A stretch of DNA of 64,000 nucleotides from Amycolatopsis circi (GTDB taxonomy: Bacteria; Actinomycetota; Actinomycetes; Mycobacteriales; Pseudonocardiaceae). Position numbers and translations under genes: made by a program. How positions within the stretch are numbered: position 1 is the first letter of the stretch; the number at the start of each line of letters is the position of its first letter. Positions 51,604 through 60,871 of the stretch are shown piece after piece. The notes under the pieces are model-generated. The model worked only from the letters and a program-made list of their open reading frames with translations, did no database searches and was not told where the DNA came from. The DNA is taken from NCBI RefSeq assembly GCF_003385235.1, contig NZ_PQIA01000030.1, positions 1-64,000 on the forward strand, given 5' to 3'.

Positions 51604-53859
51604 GTGACGAGCCGGGCCGGCGTTCTGCTGCGGGAAATGCGGCGTCAGGCGGGGCTGACGCAAGAGCAGCTGGCGGAGCGCTCCGAGGTCAGTGTCAGCA
51701 CCATCCGGCGGCTGGAGAACGGCAAACCCATCGATCCGCGGATGGGCACCGTGAAACTGCTGGCCGACGTTTTGGGAACCACGACGGCCGAGCGACGCGC
51801 GCTGCTGGCCGAGTTCGGCGTCTCCCCTGCCCCGGACGAGATCGAGCCCCCGCGAATCCGGAGCGCGCTGTCCGAGGCCGCGGACCAATTCGCGCAAGTG
51901 GTCACCTCTCGCTGGCAGCGCGAGGAAGAGCAACGCCGCGTCCACGATCCCTTCCCGCTGCCGGTCCGATGGCAACTGGCTTCGGAACGGCTGACCGATC
52001 GCTGGGACAACGTCCGCGGCGTCCCGCCGGGCGCTTCCGCGGAACCGCTGAAGCTGGACGGCGAACTGGACGACATCGCGGACGTCTACCGGCGGATCCC
52101 GTCCGGACGGCTGGTGGTGCTGGGCCGCGCCGGTTCCGGGAAGACGATCCTGACGCTGCGGTTCGTGCTGGGCTTCCTCCGGACGCGCACCGCCGCCGAA
52201 CCGGTGCCGGCGATCTTCAACCTCAGCGCGTGGGACCCGACGGCCAGCACGCTGCGGGACTGGCTGATCGAACGGCTCCCCCAAGACTATCCCGATTATC
52301 CCGGCCTGACCGCTCCCCTGGCCGCCGAGCTGGTCGAAACCGGGTGCATCCTCCCAGTTCTGGACGGCTTCGACGAGATCGCCGCCGGGTTGCACGCCGC
52401 CGCGTTGGCCGCGCTCAGTGCCACTTCACTGCCGTTTCTGCTGACCAGCCGTCCCGACGAGTACGCGACAGCAGTCGCCGCGACCGACGTGCCGACTTCG
52501 GCCGCGGCCGTGGAACTGCTCGACCTGACCCCGACGGACGTCACCAACTACCTGCCCCGCACGACCGCCCGCGACGGAAATCTGTGGGGTCCGGTGCTCG
52601 CCGAACTGCGCGACCATCCGGATGGACACCTCGCTGCCGCGCTGAAAACGCCGTTGATGGTGGTTCTCGCGCGGACCGTCTACAGCGACGTCCCCGGCCG
52701 GGATCCCGCGTTTTTGCTGGACACCACCGAGTTCCCGACCTCGCACGCCCTCGAAGACCACCTGCTTGCCAGCTTCGTGCCCACCGTGTACCAGCACCGG
52801 CCCCCGCACGTGGCCCGCCCGCTCCGAAGCTGGGATCCCGAACGCGCCCAACGCTGGCTGGGATACCTCGCCCAGCACGTAGGCCAGCTCGACGACCACG
52901 ACCTGGCGTGGTGGCAGCTGGGCAATTCGCTGCGCCGTTCGTCGCGGATCCTCGCGGTGGTCCTGGCTACGACGCTGGCTATCGCTGTGCTGAACTGGCT
53001 TGTCTTCGTTCCGCTCGATGTCATCGACCGCGGGACCGCGTTCACCTTCCGCGCGGGCCTGATGGACGGGCTCCTGATCGGGCCGATGGTCGGCCTGGCC
53101 TTCGGACTGGTCCACGGCCTGATGATCGTGTGCGGCGGCAGGACGATCGAGCCGTCGCGCGTCCAGATCCGGCTGCGCGGACGACATCGGACCGGCCGCC
53201 AGTTCGTCCGCGCTTACGCCGCCCGGCTCGGCGCCACCCTGCTGGGCGGGTTCGTGATCGGGCTCGGGTACGGGCCGGTGAACACGGCTTTGCACGGGCT
53301 GCTCTTCGGATTTCCGCCGGACGGCAAGTCGCTTGCCGAGAAAATGCTCGTCCCGACGCTGGTCTACGGCCTGGTCTTCGGGCTCGCGGCTGGCCTCGTG
53401 TTCGGACTCATGGCCGTGCTGGAGATCCCGCTGGACGTCGGCTCGGCCGCCACCCCGCTCGGTCTGCTGGCCACCAACCGCACGACTGCCTTGCGCCAGT
53501 TGCTGATTCTGGTGCCGACAGTCGCCCTCGCCATCGCTTTCGGCGGTCGGCTGCTGGTCGACCTCCTGCAAGGTCCGTTCGGCCCGCTCCGCTGGCCGCT
53601 GTCGTCCGGCCTGCTCATCGGAGCTGTCGGCGGACTTGGCGGTGGGCTTTCGTATGTGCTGGCGTTTACGGCGTGGGGGCAGTGGGTGCTGCTGGCGCGC
53701 ATCTGGCTGCCGCTGACCGGCCGTCTGCCTTGGGCGGTCACCGCGTTTCTCGACGACGCGTACCGGCGCGGGGTGTTGCGGCAGGCTGGGGCGGTGTACC
53801 AGTTTCGCCATGCGCGGCTTCAGGATCATCTCAGCCGTGCGTACCGCGCGCACTCCTGA
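51604..53859 (+). CDS. HTH-NACHT membrane protein
   Basis: A 751-residue protein. Residues 8-60 are an XRE HTH (LREMRRQAGLTQEQLAERSE). A NACHT-type ATPase follows: Walker A GRAGSGKT (174-181), Walker B ILPVLDGFDEI (249-259) and a sensor-like LLTSRPDEYA. The C-terminal half (about 465-720) has many hydrophobic helices, with 'HGLMIVCGG' and GLVFGLAAGLVFGL. No leucine-rich or TPR sensor is evident. Such proteins are abundant in Streptomyces and relatives, and some NACHT proteins act in phage defence. GTG start. Confidence 0.85.
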   Translation: MTSRAGVLLREMRRQAGLTQEQLAERSEVSVSTIRRLENGKPIDPRMGTVKLLADVLGTTTAERRALLAEFGVSPAPDEIEPPRIRSALSEAADQFAQVVTSRWQREEEQRRVHDPFPLPVRWQLASERLTDRWDNVRGVPPGASAEPLKLDGELDDIADVYRRIPSGRLVVLGRAGSGKTILTLRFVLGFLRTRTAAEPVPAIFNLSAWDPTASTLRDWLIERLPQDYPDYPGLTAPLAAELVETGCILPVLDGFDEIAAGLHAAALAALSATSLPFLLTSRPDEYATAVAATDVPTSAAAVELLDLTPTDVTNYLPRTTARDGNLWGPVLAELRDHPDGHLAAALKTPLMVVLARTVYSDVPGRDPAFLLDTTEFPTSHALEDHLLASFVPTVYQHRPPHVARPLRSWDPERAQRWLGYLAQHVGQLDDHDLAWWQLGNSLRRSSRILAVVLATTLAIAVLNWLVFVPLDVIDRGTAFTFRAGLMDGLLIGPMVGLAFGLVHGLMIVCGGRTIEPSRVQIRLRGRHRTGRQFVRAYAARLGATLLGGFVIGLGYGPVNTALHGLLFGFPPDGKSLAEKMLVPTLVYGLVFGLAAGLVFGLMAVLEIPLDVGSAATPLGLLATNRTTALRQLLILVPTVALAIAFGGRLLVDLLQGPFGPLRWPLSSGLLIGAVGGLGGGLSYVLAFTAWGQWVLLARIWLPLTGRLPWAVTAFLDDAYRRGVLRQAGAVYQFRHARLQDHLSRAYRAHS

Positions 53860-53865
53860 TCCGGC

Positions 53866-54819
53866 ATGCTGTTCGGCATGAACAGTGATGGGGGATGGCA
53901 AGGTTTCGACTGGGAAAGCTGGACGGATCTCGGCGAAGTGCGGGCCCGGCTCAAGGAAGGCGCTGACCCGAATGTCGGCGACCTGTGGCCCGGACCGCCG
54001 CTGCACGCCGCGGCCGAGTTCGGCTCACCGGAGGTCGTGGCCGAGCTGGCGCGGCGGGTGGACGACGTGGACGCGATGTCGGCCGGCTGCACGGCGCTGT
54101 GGCGGGCAGTGGCCGCGCACCAGCCGGAAAACGCCCGCGCTCTGGTCGCCGCGGGCGCGGATCCGTTGCTGGACATGATGTCGGGCTGGTCGCCGGGACG
54201 GCTGAGCCGCACGAGTCCCACGCCGGAGTTGCCTGGCGTGGCAGCTTCGCTGACGCCGGAGGAAATCGTGACCGTCGAGGAAAGCCGACGGCTGATCTCG
54301 GTGCTCGGCGATCAGCACCTCGACGGGTTGGGCATCGCCTGCGTCGCGGGCATCGACGTCGCCGAAGCGGTGCGCAGGCTTTCCGCGGCGGTCCTCCCCG
54401 ACCAGGAGGAGCTGCAGGCCGAGTGGGACGAGGACCCTTTCAACGACGGCAACACCATTCTGACTATGTGGGCCACCGACGTGCCGGGCGGATGCGTGCT
54501 CGCGCAGCCGTGGGGATACGGGCCGCAGATGCCCGAGGTGACCAAGACGTTGTCGGTAGGCACGACCTGCTACGGCATGTACGCCAATCCCAAGAGCGGC
54601 AACCAAGGCAGCATCGTCCGCGACGACGAGATGATCGGCTGGGACTTGCATCCCGGCGGCGGGCCGAGCGAACAGGGTGACGTGCTGTTGTCCAGTCTGT
54701 ACGAGGGTGAGGCGCTCGCCTATTGCTTCGCCTACGCGGGACTGCGGCCGGTCGACAGCCGTTCCGTCACCGGGCCGCCGGACGCGTGGATCCTGTTGCC
54801 CGACCGCGACTATTGGTAA
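53866..54819 (+). CDS. Ankyrin-repeat and DUF6461-like protein
   Basis: A 317-residue protein. Residues about 24-105 hold ankyrin repeats (KEGADPNVGDLWPGPPLHAA, VVAELARRVDDVDAMSAGCT, ALVAAGADPLLDMMSG). The C-terminal part resembles DUF6461 proteins (LGIACVAGIDVAEAVRRLSA). The gene follows the NACHT gene by seven bases and may be its operon partner. The first ATG is taken; a second ATG at 53,878 is possible. Neither has a clear ribosome site, which fits coupling. Confidence 0.65.
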   Translation: MLFGMNSDGGWQGFDWESWTDLGEVRARLKEGADPNVGDLWPGPPLHAAAEFGSPEVVAELARRVDDVDAMSAGCTALWRAVAAHQPENARALVAAGADPLLDMMSGWSPGRLSRTSPTPELPGVAASLTPEEIVTVEESRRLISVLGDQHLDGLGIACVAGIDVAEAVRRLSAAVLPDQEELQAEWDEDPFNDGNTILTMWATDVPGGCVLAQPWGYGPQMPEVTKTLSVGTTCYGMYANPKSGNQGSIVRDDEMIGWDLHPGGGPSEQGDVLLSSLYEGEALAYCFAYAGLRPVDSRSVTGPPDAWILLPDRDYW

Positions 54820-54836
54820 AGGTGCGGCGAGCGATG

Positions 54837-55787
54837 TCACCTCGCACCTTCGACGGCCGTCTGCACTGGCGGACGAGCAGTCCGGACCCGCACCGCGCTT
54901 CCCGCGCAGGCGACCACCGCGAGCCCGCCCAAAAGGGTCTGCCAGGTCAGCTCCTCGCCCAGGAATACCGCTGCCCACAACAGATTCAGCACCGGCTGCA
55001 CCAACTGCACCTGGCTGACCTGCGTCATCGGTCCCAGCCCCAGCCCCCGGTACCACGCGAAGAAGCCCAGATACATGCTCACCACGGCTAAATAGGCGAA
55101 AGCGGCCCACTCGCCGACTGTCGCATGTGGAGGGTGGCTCGCCATCGACACGACGGTCAACCCGACCATCAACGGCGAGGCGACCACCAGCGCCCACGAG
55201 ACGGTCTGCCACGCGCCCAATTCCCGTGCCAGCAAACCGCCCTCTGCGTAGCCGACCGCGGCGGCCAGCACCGCGCCGAAGAAAAGCGCGTCCGACCATT
55301 GCAGACCGCTGAGACCACCGCCTTGCAGGACAGCGAAGCCGATCGCGGCGACGGCACCGACCGCGGCCAGCGCCCAAAACGTCGCGGGCGGACGTTCGCG
55401 GGTGCGGAGAACCGCTACTACCGCAGTCGCTGCGGGGAGTAGCGCGATGACGACGGCGCCGTGGCTGGCGGAGGCCGTGGTGAGGGCGTACGAGGTCAGC
55501 AACGGGAAGCCGATCACTACTCCGCCCGCGACGACTGCGAGGCGGAACCACTGGCCGCCACGCGGGAGACGCTGCTTGGTGACGAGCAGCGCGACCGTCG
55601 CGAGCACCGCGGCGACTACGGCCCGGGCGGAGCCGATGAACATCGCCGAGAGGCCGCCGTTCTCGACCGCGACCCGGGTGAACGGCATCGTGAACGAGAA
55701 CGCCACGACGCCGAGCAGGCCCCACCAGAGACCGGCCCGGGGTAGCGCCGGTGCCGTGGGGAGAGTAGCGCTATCCTTCAGTTTCAT
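54837..55787 (-). CDS. EamA-family exporter (DMT superfamily)
   Basis: A 316-residue membrane protein with ten predicted helices in two EamA halves; typical helices are VVAFSFTMPFTRVAVENGGL and 'LQLVQPVLNLLWAAVFLGE'-like segments near the end. It probably exports an amino acid or related metabolite. The ATG at 55,787 overlaps the divergent MocR start codon (CATG). The neighbouring MocR is the obvious regulator. Confidence 0.86.
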   Translation of the reverse strand: MKLKDSATLPTAPALPRAGLWWGLLGVVAFSFTMPFTRVAVENGGLSAMFIGSARAVVAAVLATVALLVTKQRLPRGGQWFRLAVVAGGVVIGFPLLTSYALTTASASHGAVVIALLPAATAVVAVLRTRERPPATFWALAAVGAVAAIGFAVLQGGGLSGLQWSDALFFGAVLAAAVGYAEGGLLARELGAWQTVSWALVVASPLMVGLTVVSMASHPPHATVGEWAAFAYLAVVSMYLGFFAWYRGLGLGPMTQVSQVQLVQPVLNLLWAAVFLGEELTWQTLLGGLAVVACAGSAVRVRTARPPVQTAVEGAR

Positions 55788-55800
55788 GTCCGACGATAGC
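55770..55800. promoter_or_regulatory. Shared start-site region with inverted repeat GCTATC-N19-GATAGC
   Basis: CATG at 55,785-55,788 holds the start codons of both divergent genes. GCTATC (55,770-55,775) and GATAGC (55,795-55,800) are placed symmetrically around it, each containing a TATC-type -10 box about 7-10 bases before the respective ATG. Both mRNAs are therefore probably leaderless, and a MocR dimer could bind the repeat and repress both. Confidence 0.6.
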
Positions 55801-57204
55801 AGCTCCCGGATCGCTTCGACACTGCGCGAATGGATCAGCACCGCCCCGGCCGGAGCGAAGCTGCCGTCGTCGCGGGAACTGGTCGCGCGGTACTCGGCCA
55901 GTCCGGTGACTGTCCAGAAAGCGTTGCGCAGCCTGTCTTCCCAGGGACTGGTGGAAAGTCTGCCGGGAGTCGGCACGTTCGTCCGCGCGGCACCGGCCAC
56001 CGGGTCCGGCGACTACGGTTGGCAGACAGCGGCGCTCGGAACCCCGGGACACGGCCTGCTCACACAGCCTGCGTCGCTGCAGCCGGCCTCCACGAACTCA
56101 GTAGCGCTTCATTCCGGCTATCCCGACCCGGAACTGCTGCCGGAGCGTCTCGTCCGGAGTGCGTTCTCCCGAGCAGCCCGGACGGCCGCTTTGGTCGGAC
56201 GGCCGCCGACCGCGGGCGTCCCCGAACTGCAGGCCTGGTTCGCCGCAGAACTCCGCGCGATGACCTCGGCCGGGATGGCGCCGGTGACGCCGCGGGACGT
56301 CGTCATCACCCCAGGCAGCCAGAGCGGCCTGGTCACCGCCTTCCGCGCCCTCGTCGGACCAGGACAGCCACTGCTGCTGGAATCGCCGACGTACTGGGGC
56401 GCGATCCTCGCCGCGAAGAAAGCTGGCGTCGCGGTGGTGCCGGTGCCGAGCGGCCCGAACGGCCCAGATCCCGACGAACTCGCCAGGACGTTCGAGCAAA
56501 CCGGCGCGCGGGCCTTCTACGCGCAGCCCAGTTTCGCCAGCCCGACCGGCGCGCTGTGGCCTCCGGACCTGGCCGACCGCGTCCTCGACACCGTCCGCCA
56601 GCACGGCGCGTTCCTGATCGAGGACGATTCCGCGCACGATTTCGGCATCACCGCGGAACCGCAGCTGCTCGCGGGCCGCGACGACGACGGACACGTGGTC
56701 TACCTCCGCTCCCTCACCAAAAGCGTCTCCCCCGCGATCCGCGTCGCCGCACTGATCGCCCGCGGTCCGGCACGCGACCGGATTCTGGTCGACACGCTGG
56801 CGGAGTCGATGTACGTCAGCACGGTGCTGCAGACTGTCGCGCTCGACATCGTGACCCAGCCCGCGTGGCGCACCCACCTGCGCCGGGTCCGGCACCAGCT
56901 CAAGACCCGCCGGGACCTGCTGCTTTCCGGGCTCCGTGAACACGCGCCCGCGGTGCAGGTGGAATCCGTGCCGCAGGGCGGGCTGAACCTCTGGGCACGG
57001 CTGCCCGGAACGGTTGATCTGGCGCGCGTGGTCCGCGACTGCGAAACCGCCGGAGTCGTCATCGGCTCCGGCGACGAATGGTTTCCCGCCGAACCCACCG
57101 GACGATTCATCCGGCTCAACTACGCCGGACCGAACCCCGGCGCATTCGCCGACGCGGCGCGGGTGATCCAGGAGGCAGTCATGGCGAACGTCGAGAGCCG
57201 CTAG
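55786..57204 (+). CDS. MocR-family regulator (GntR HTH plus aminotransferase-like domain)
   Basis: A 472-residue protein. Residues 1-75 are a GntR winged helix (SSRELVARYSASPVTVQKAL followed by RSLSSQGLVESLPGVGTFV). The rest is a fold-type-I aminotransferase domain with the PLP-binding Lys in LTKSVSP and 'PSFASPTGALWP'. MocR proteins sense PLP-linked amino acids. The ATG at 55,786 overlaps the EamA start. It probably controls EamA. Its TAG overlaps the acyl-CoA ligase stop (CTAG). Confidence 0.88.
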   Translation: MSDDSSSRIASTLREWISTAPAGAKLPSSRELVARYSASPVTVQKALRSLSSQGLVESLPGVGTFVRAAPATGSGDYGWQTAALGTPGHGLLTQPASLQPASTNSVALHSGYPDPELLPERLVRSAFSRAARTAALVGRPPTAGVPELQAWFAAELRAMTSAGMAPVTPRDVVITPGSQSGLVTAFRALVGPGQPLLLESPTYWGAILAAKKAGVAVVPVPSGPNGPDPDELARTFEQTGARAFYAQPSFASPTGALWPPDLADRVLDTVRQHGAFLIEDDSAHDFGITAEPQLLAGRDDDGHVVYLRSLTKSVSPAIRVAALIARGPARDRILVDTLAESMYVSTVLQTVALDIVTQPAWRTHLRRVRHQLKTRRDLLLSGLREHAPAVQVESVPQGGLNLWARLPGTVDLARVVRDCETAGVVIGSGDEWFPAEPTGRFIRLNYAGPNPGAFADAARVIQEAVMANVESR

Positions 57205-58700
57205 CTTTCCGCGCGCAGGGCCGCCTTTTGCACCTTCCCCGACGGCGTCAGCGGCAGGCTGGGCCGAAGCACAATCTGGCGCGGGACCTTGTAGTCAGCC
57301 ACCTTCCCCGCGCAAAACTCCTTCAGCTCCGCCTCGGTGACAGCCGAATCTGGTGCCGGGACAACGTAATACCGGCCGATCTCCCCCAGCACCGGGTCGG
57401 GAACGCCGACTCCGGCCGCCATCAGCACGCCGGGGTGCGCGGCAAGGACGTTCTCCACCTCGATCGGGTAGATGTTGAATCCGCCTTGGACGAACATGTC
57501 CTTGGCACGGCCGTGCAGCGTCAGGTAACCGTCCTCGTCCGCCCGCGCCATGTCGCCGGTGTGCAGCCAGCCGTCCGCGTCGACCGCCGCCGCGGTTTCC
57601 GTTGGCAGATTGTGGTAGCCAGCCATGATCGACGGTGTCCGGAACAATAGCTCGCCGGTTTCGCCGACGGGCAGCGCTTCTCCGGACGGGGAGGCGATTT
57701 TGGCTTCCACACTGGGAAAAGGCACGCCGATCGAGCGTTCGGTCGCTTCCGTGCTGGCACCCCACGGCGTCATCACCACGGCACCGGAGACCTCGCTCAG
57801 CCCGTACAGGTTCATCACGGTCGCCTTCGGGAACGCAGCCGTAAGACGTTGCAGCAGAGCAGGTTCCGCGTTCGCGCCGCCGGTGACCACCACGCGGATC
57901 GCGGAAGTGTCGACACCGGCGAAAAGCTCGTGGTTCAGCAGGAGCGTGTGCATCGTCGGCACGCCGACCCACATCGTCAGGCCCGCGGTCCGGAACAGAT
58001 CGGCGGCGGCACCGGCGTCGAAGGACGGCAACAGCACCGTCCGGCTGCCCGCGACCAAAGCGGACAGGATGCAGCAGGTGATGCCGCTGACGTGATTGAG
58101 CGGAACGGCCACCGGCAGCACGTCGGCAGGGCTCAGCTGGAGGTGGTCGGCTTCCGCGGCGGCGGACTCCAGCTGGCCGCGATGGGTCAGCGTCGCGCCT
58201 TTGGGGCGGCCGGTGGTGCCGGAGGTGTAGATGATCATCACCGGGTCGTCCTCTTCGACCGCGGCCGAAGCAGCAGCCAAGGCGGCAGTATCCGGCTCCG
58301 CTGAGCCCAGTTCGGCAAAAGTCGCGAAAGAAACGCCGGGCAGCTCAAGTTTTCCCAGCAGGGCAAGGAAGTCGACGTCGCCCGCCGAGGGCTCGGTCAC
58401 CACGAGCCGCGCGCCGGAATCGCTGAGGATGTGCGAGAATTCGGTCTCCCGGTACCGCGGGCTCAACCCCACCACGGCGGCGCCGATCTTCGCGGCGGCG
58501 AAGTACACCGCCAGCCATTCCGGCGTCGTGCGCCCGTTGACCGCGATCCGGTCGCCGCGCCGCACGCCCCGCCGCAGGAAGTCGGCCGCGATCCGGTCCG
58601 ACCACGCGTCCATCTCGGAAAACCGGAGGTCCCGCGAACCGGCCGTCCAGCCGACGGCGTCCGCGGCGGCGGTGCGGAGCAGGTCGTGAATACGCGTCAT
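57201..58700 (-). CDS. AMP-dependent acyl-CoA synthetase / ligase
   Basis: A 499-residue ANL-superfamily enzyme. The P-loop is IIYTSGTTGRPKGATLTH (about 156-173). Other motifs are NLYGLSEVSG, LHTGDMARAD and the C-terminal catalytic Lys in TPSGKVQK. It activates a carboxylic acid as acyl-AMP and transfers it to CoA; size and motifs suit a medium-chain or aromatic acid. It stands alone, 179 bases from the monooxygenase gene and convergent with MocR. Confidence 0.9.
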   Translation of the reverse strand: MTRIHDLLRTAAADAVGWTAGSRDLRFSEMDAWSDRIAADFLRRGVRRGDRIAVNGRTTPEWLAVYFAAAKIGAAVVGLSPRYRETEFSHILSDSGARLVVTEPSAGDVDFLALLGKLELPGVSFATFAELGSAEPDTAALAAASAAVEEDDPVMIIYTSGTTGRPKGATLTHRGQLESAAAEADHLQLSPADVLPVAVPLNHVSGITCCILSALVAGSRTVLLPSFDAGAAADLFRTAGLTMWVGVPTMHTLLLNHELFAGVDTSAIRVVVTGGANAEPALLQRLTAAFPKATVMNLYGLSEVSGAVVMTPWGASTEATERSIGVPFPSVEAKIASPSGEALPVGETGELLFRTPSIMAGYHNLPTETAAAVDADGWLHTGDMARADEDGYLTLHGRAKDMFVQGGFNIYPIEVENVLAAHPGVLMAAGVGVPDPVLGEIGRYYVVPAPDSAVTEAELKEFCAGKVADYKVPRQIVLRPSLPLTPSGKVQKAALRAES

Positions 58701-58835
58701 CGCTCGTCCTCACTGGGTCAGGTGGACGGCGAGGAAGTCGAGCTGATCCGCGACGTCCTTTTCGCCCACAGGCGGATGGTAGACCGTGAAGTTCGCCGAG
58801 GGCATGGACATCGTTCTGACCGGACTTGCAAGGAA

Positions 58836-58869
58836 AAACCCAGTGACCGCCAACGCGGCCACCGGGTTT
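58836..58869 (-). terminator. Intrinsic terminator of the flavin monooxygenase gene
   Basis: On the minus strand a 13-pair stem (two G-U pairs) with an eight-base loop is followed by TTTTT. It lies 11 bases after the monooxygenase stop. This is a classical terminator, unusual in such GC-rich DNA. Confidence 0.82.
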
Positions 58870-58879
58870 CCCTCAACTC

Positions 58880-60697
58880 TCAAGACAGATGATGCACGTC
58901 CTGCAGCCCGTACACCGGCGTCTCAAGACCCTCGAACCGCGCCTTCAGCTGCAGCGCCAGATACAGCGAGTAATGCCGCGACTGGTGCAGATTCCCGCCG
59001 TGGAACCACAATCCCTCCTGCTGGGTGGGCTTCCACATGTTGCGCTGCTCGCCCTCCCACGGGCCCGGGTCCTTGGTCGTTTCCGAGCCGAGGCCCCAGC
59101 ATTTGCCGACCCGGTCCGCGGTTTCCTGGCCGACCAGGTCGGCGACCCAGCCGTTCATCGAGCCGTAGCCGGTGGCGTAGACGACCACGTCGGCTTCCAG
59201 TTCGGTGCCGTCCGACAGCACCACCGAATTCGCGGTCAGGTGGTCGACCTGGCCGTGCGCGAGCTTGATGCTGCCGTTGGCCACGAGTTCCGAAGCGCCG
59301 ACGTCGATGTAGTAGCCGGAGCCGCGGCGCAGGTACTTCATGAACAGGCCGGAGCCGTCGTCGCCCCAGTCGTGTTTGAAGCCCGCCGCCTCGAGCCGGG
59401 CGTAGAAGTCCGCGTCGCGCTCGTGGATCGCTTGGTACACCGGGATCTGGAACTCCGGCATGATCCGGTACGGGATCGACGCGAAGATCAGGTCGGCCTT
59501 CTCGGTGGTGACGCCCGCGGCCAGTGCGCGCTCCGAGTACAGGTCGCCGAGGCCGAGGTCCATCAGCGAATCCGACTTCACGATGTGCGTGGACGAGCGC
59601 TGCACCATCGTCACGTCCGCGCCGTGCTCCCACAGCGCCCCGCAGATGTCGTGCGCCGAGTTGTTCGACCCGACGACGACCGCCTTCTTGCCCGCGTACG
59701 CGTCCGGGCCGGGATGCTGCGACGAGTGGTGCTGGTCGCCCTCGAACTCGTCCATTCCGGGGAACGACGGCAGATTCGGCTTGCCGGACATGCCGGTCGC
59801 GAACACCACGTGCTTCGGCGTCAGGACCACCTGCTCGCCGTCGCGGTCCACGGTGACGTGCCACTGCTTCGCGTCGTCGTCCCACACCGCGGAGGTGACC
59901 GCCGAACGAGTCCAGTACGGCACCTCCATCAGGCGCGTGTACATCTCCAGCCAGTCCGCGATCTTGTCCTTCGGCGCGAACACCGGCCAGTTCTCCGGGA
60001 ACGGCAGGTAGGGCAGGTGGTCGTACCAGACCGGGTCGTGCAGGCAGAGGTTCTTGTACCGTTTGCGCCACGAATCGCCGGGCCGGTCGTTGCGTTCCAC
60101 CACCAGCGCGGGCACGCCGAGCTGGCGCAGCCGGGCGCCGAGCGCGATCCCGCCCTGCCCGCCGCCGATCACGACGACGTAGGGCTGCTGGCCGTAGCCG
60201 AGCGTCTCCTGCTCCTCCGCCCGCTTCTCCGCCCACGACCGGCGGCCGCGGACCACGCCGTGCTCGACGCCCTTGGGCCGCCGTTCCCGCTGCGACTCCT
60301 CGAAGCCCTTCAGCTCGCGCAGGCTGGTGAGCAGCGTCCACGCGCCTTCTTCCTTGAGCCGCAGATGCCCTTTCGCGCGTCCGGCGGCGGTCTCGAACTC
60401 GATCCACGCCTCGGTGACGCCGTCGGCTTCGGTGGCCGGTTCGCTGGTGCGGAACCCGCTCGGATCAGTCGCTTCCAGACAGCCGCCGAGCAGGCCGGCG
60501 ACCCCGTCCCTGCCCTCGACGGTCTTGAGGTTCCAGGTGAAGGAAACCAAGTCGCGCCAATAGGAATCGACGGCGAACAACGCCGCGGCAGCCTCGATGT
60601 CGCGGGCGGCCAGCGCGGCCTCGAACCGGGCCAGCCAGTCCTCGACCCGGGCCTGCGGCGTACCCGCCTGCGCGATCCGGTCGACCGTCTGTGTCAT
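58880..60697 (-). CDS. Flavin-containing monooxygenase with SnoaL-like N-terminal domain
   Basis: A 605-residue enzyme. Residues about 10-130 form an NTF2/SnoaL-like domain, an unusual addition. The FAD-binding motif is VVIGGGQGGIALGARL (from 175). The NADPH motif is VVGSNNSAHDI and the BVMO/FMO-type fingerprint FATGMSGKPNLP is present. It probably hydroxylates or Baeyer-Villiger-oxidises a ketone or aromatic compound. GGAGC precedes the ATG at 60,697. The divergent GAF regulator is its likely activator. Confidence 0.9.
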   Translation of the reverse strand: MTQTVDRIAQAGTPQARVEDWLARFEAALAARDIEAAAALFAVDSYWRDLVSFTWNLKTVEGRDGVAGLLGGCLEATDPSGFRTSEPATEADGVTEAWIEFETAAGRAKGHLRLKEEGAWTLLTSLRELKGFEESQRERRPKGVEHGVVRGRRSWAEKRAEEQETLGYGQQPYVVVIGGGQGGIALGARLRQLGVPALVVERNDRPGDSWRKRYKNLCLHDPVWYDHLPYLPFPENWPVFAPKDKIADWLEMYTRLMEVPYWTRSAVTSAVWDDDAKQWHVTVDRDGEQVVLTPKHVVFATGMSGKPNLPSFPGMDEFEGDQHHSSQHPGPDAYAGKKAVVVGSNNSAHDICGALWEHGADVTMVQRSSTHIVKSDSLMDLGLGDLYSERALAAGVTTEKADLIFASIPYRIMPEFQIPVYQAIHERDADFYARLEAAGFKHDWGDDGSGLFMKYLRRGSGYYIDVGASELVANGSIKLAHGQVDHLTANSVVLSDGTELEADVVVYATGYGSMNGWVADLVGQETADRVGKCWGLGSETTKDPGPWEGEQRNMWKPTQQEGLWFHGGNLHQSRHYSLYLALQLKARFEGLETPVYGLQDVHHLS

Positions 60698-60871
60698 GGC
60701 TGCTCCTTCATGTGCTCGCGGTACCCAGCGTCGTCGGTGGTGTAGCGCCGATCACACTCCCCCGGCGAGCCGCGCGGCAAGGGTTGCAGCGAGTTGCACG
60801 CGCCGAGGCATGACAACATCGGCGCAGGTCACCTATGCTGGACCGCTGACGCGATGGTGCGGGAGGTGACT

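Noticed and set aside
52426..54006. Minus-strand frame of 526 codons opposite the NACHT gene
   Set aside because: It is rich in Arg/Gln/His with no motif; the plus-strand frame has clear Walker motifs and an HTH.
58889..60745. Long plus-strand frame opposite the flavin monooxygenase
   Set aside because: Its Arg/His/Val-rich sequence is the mirror of the third-codon bias of the real gene; no ribosome site or domain.
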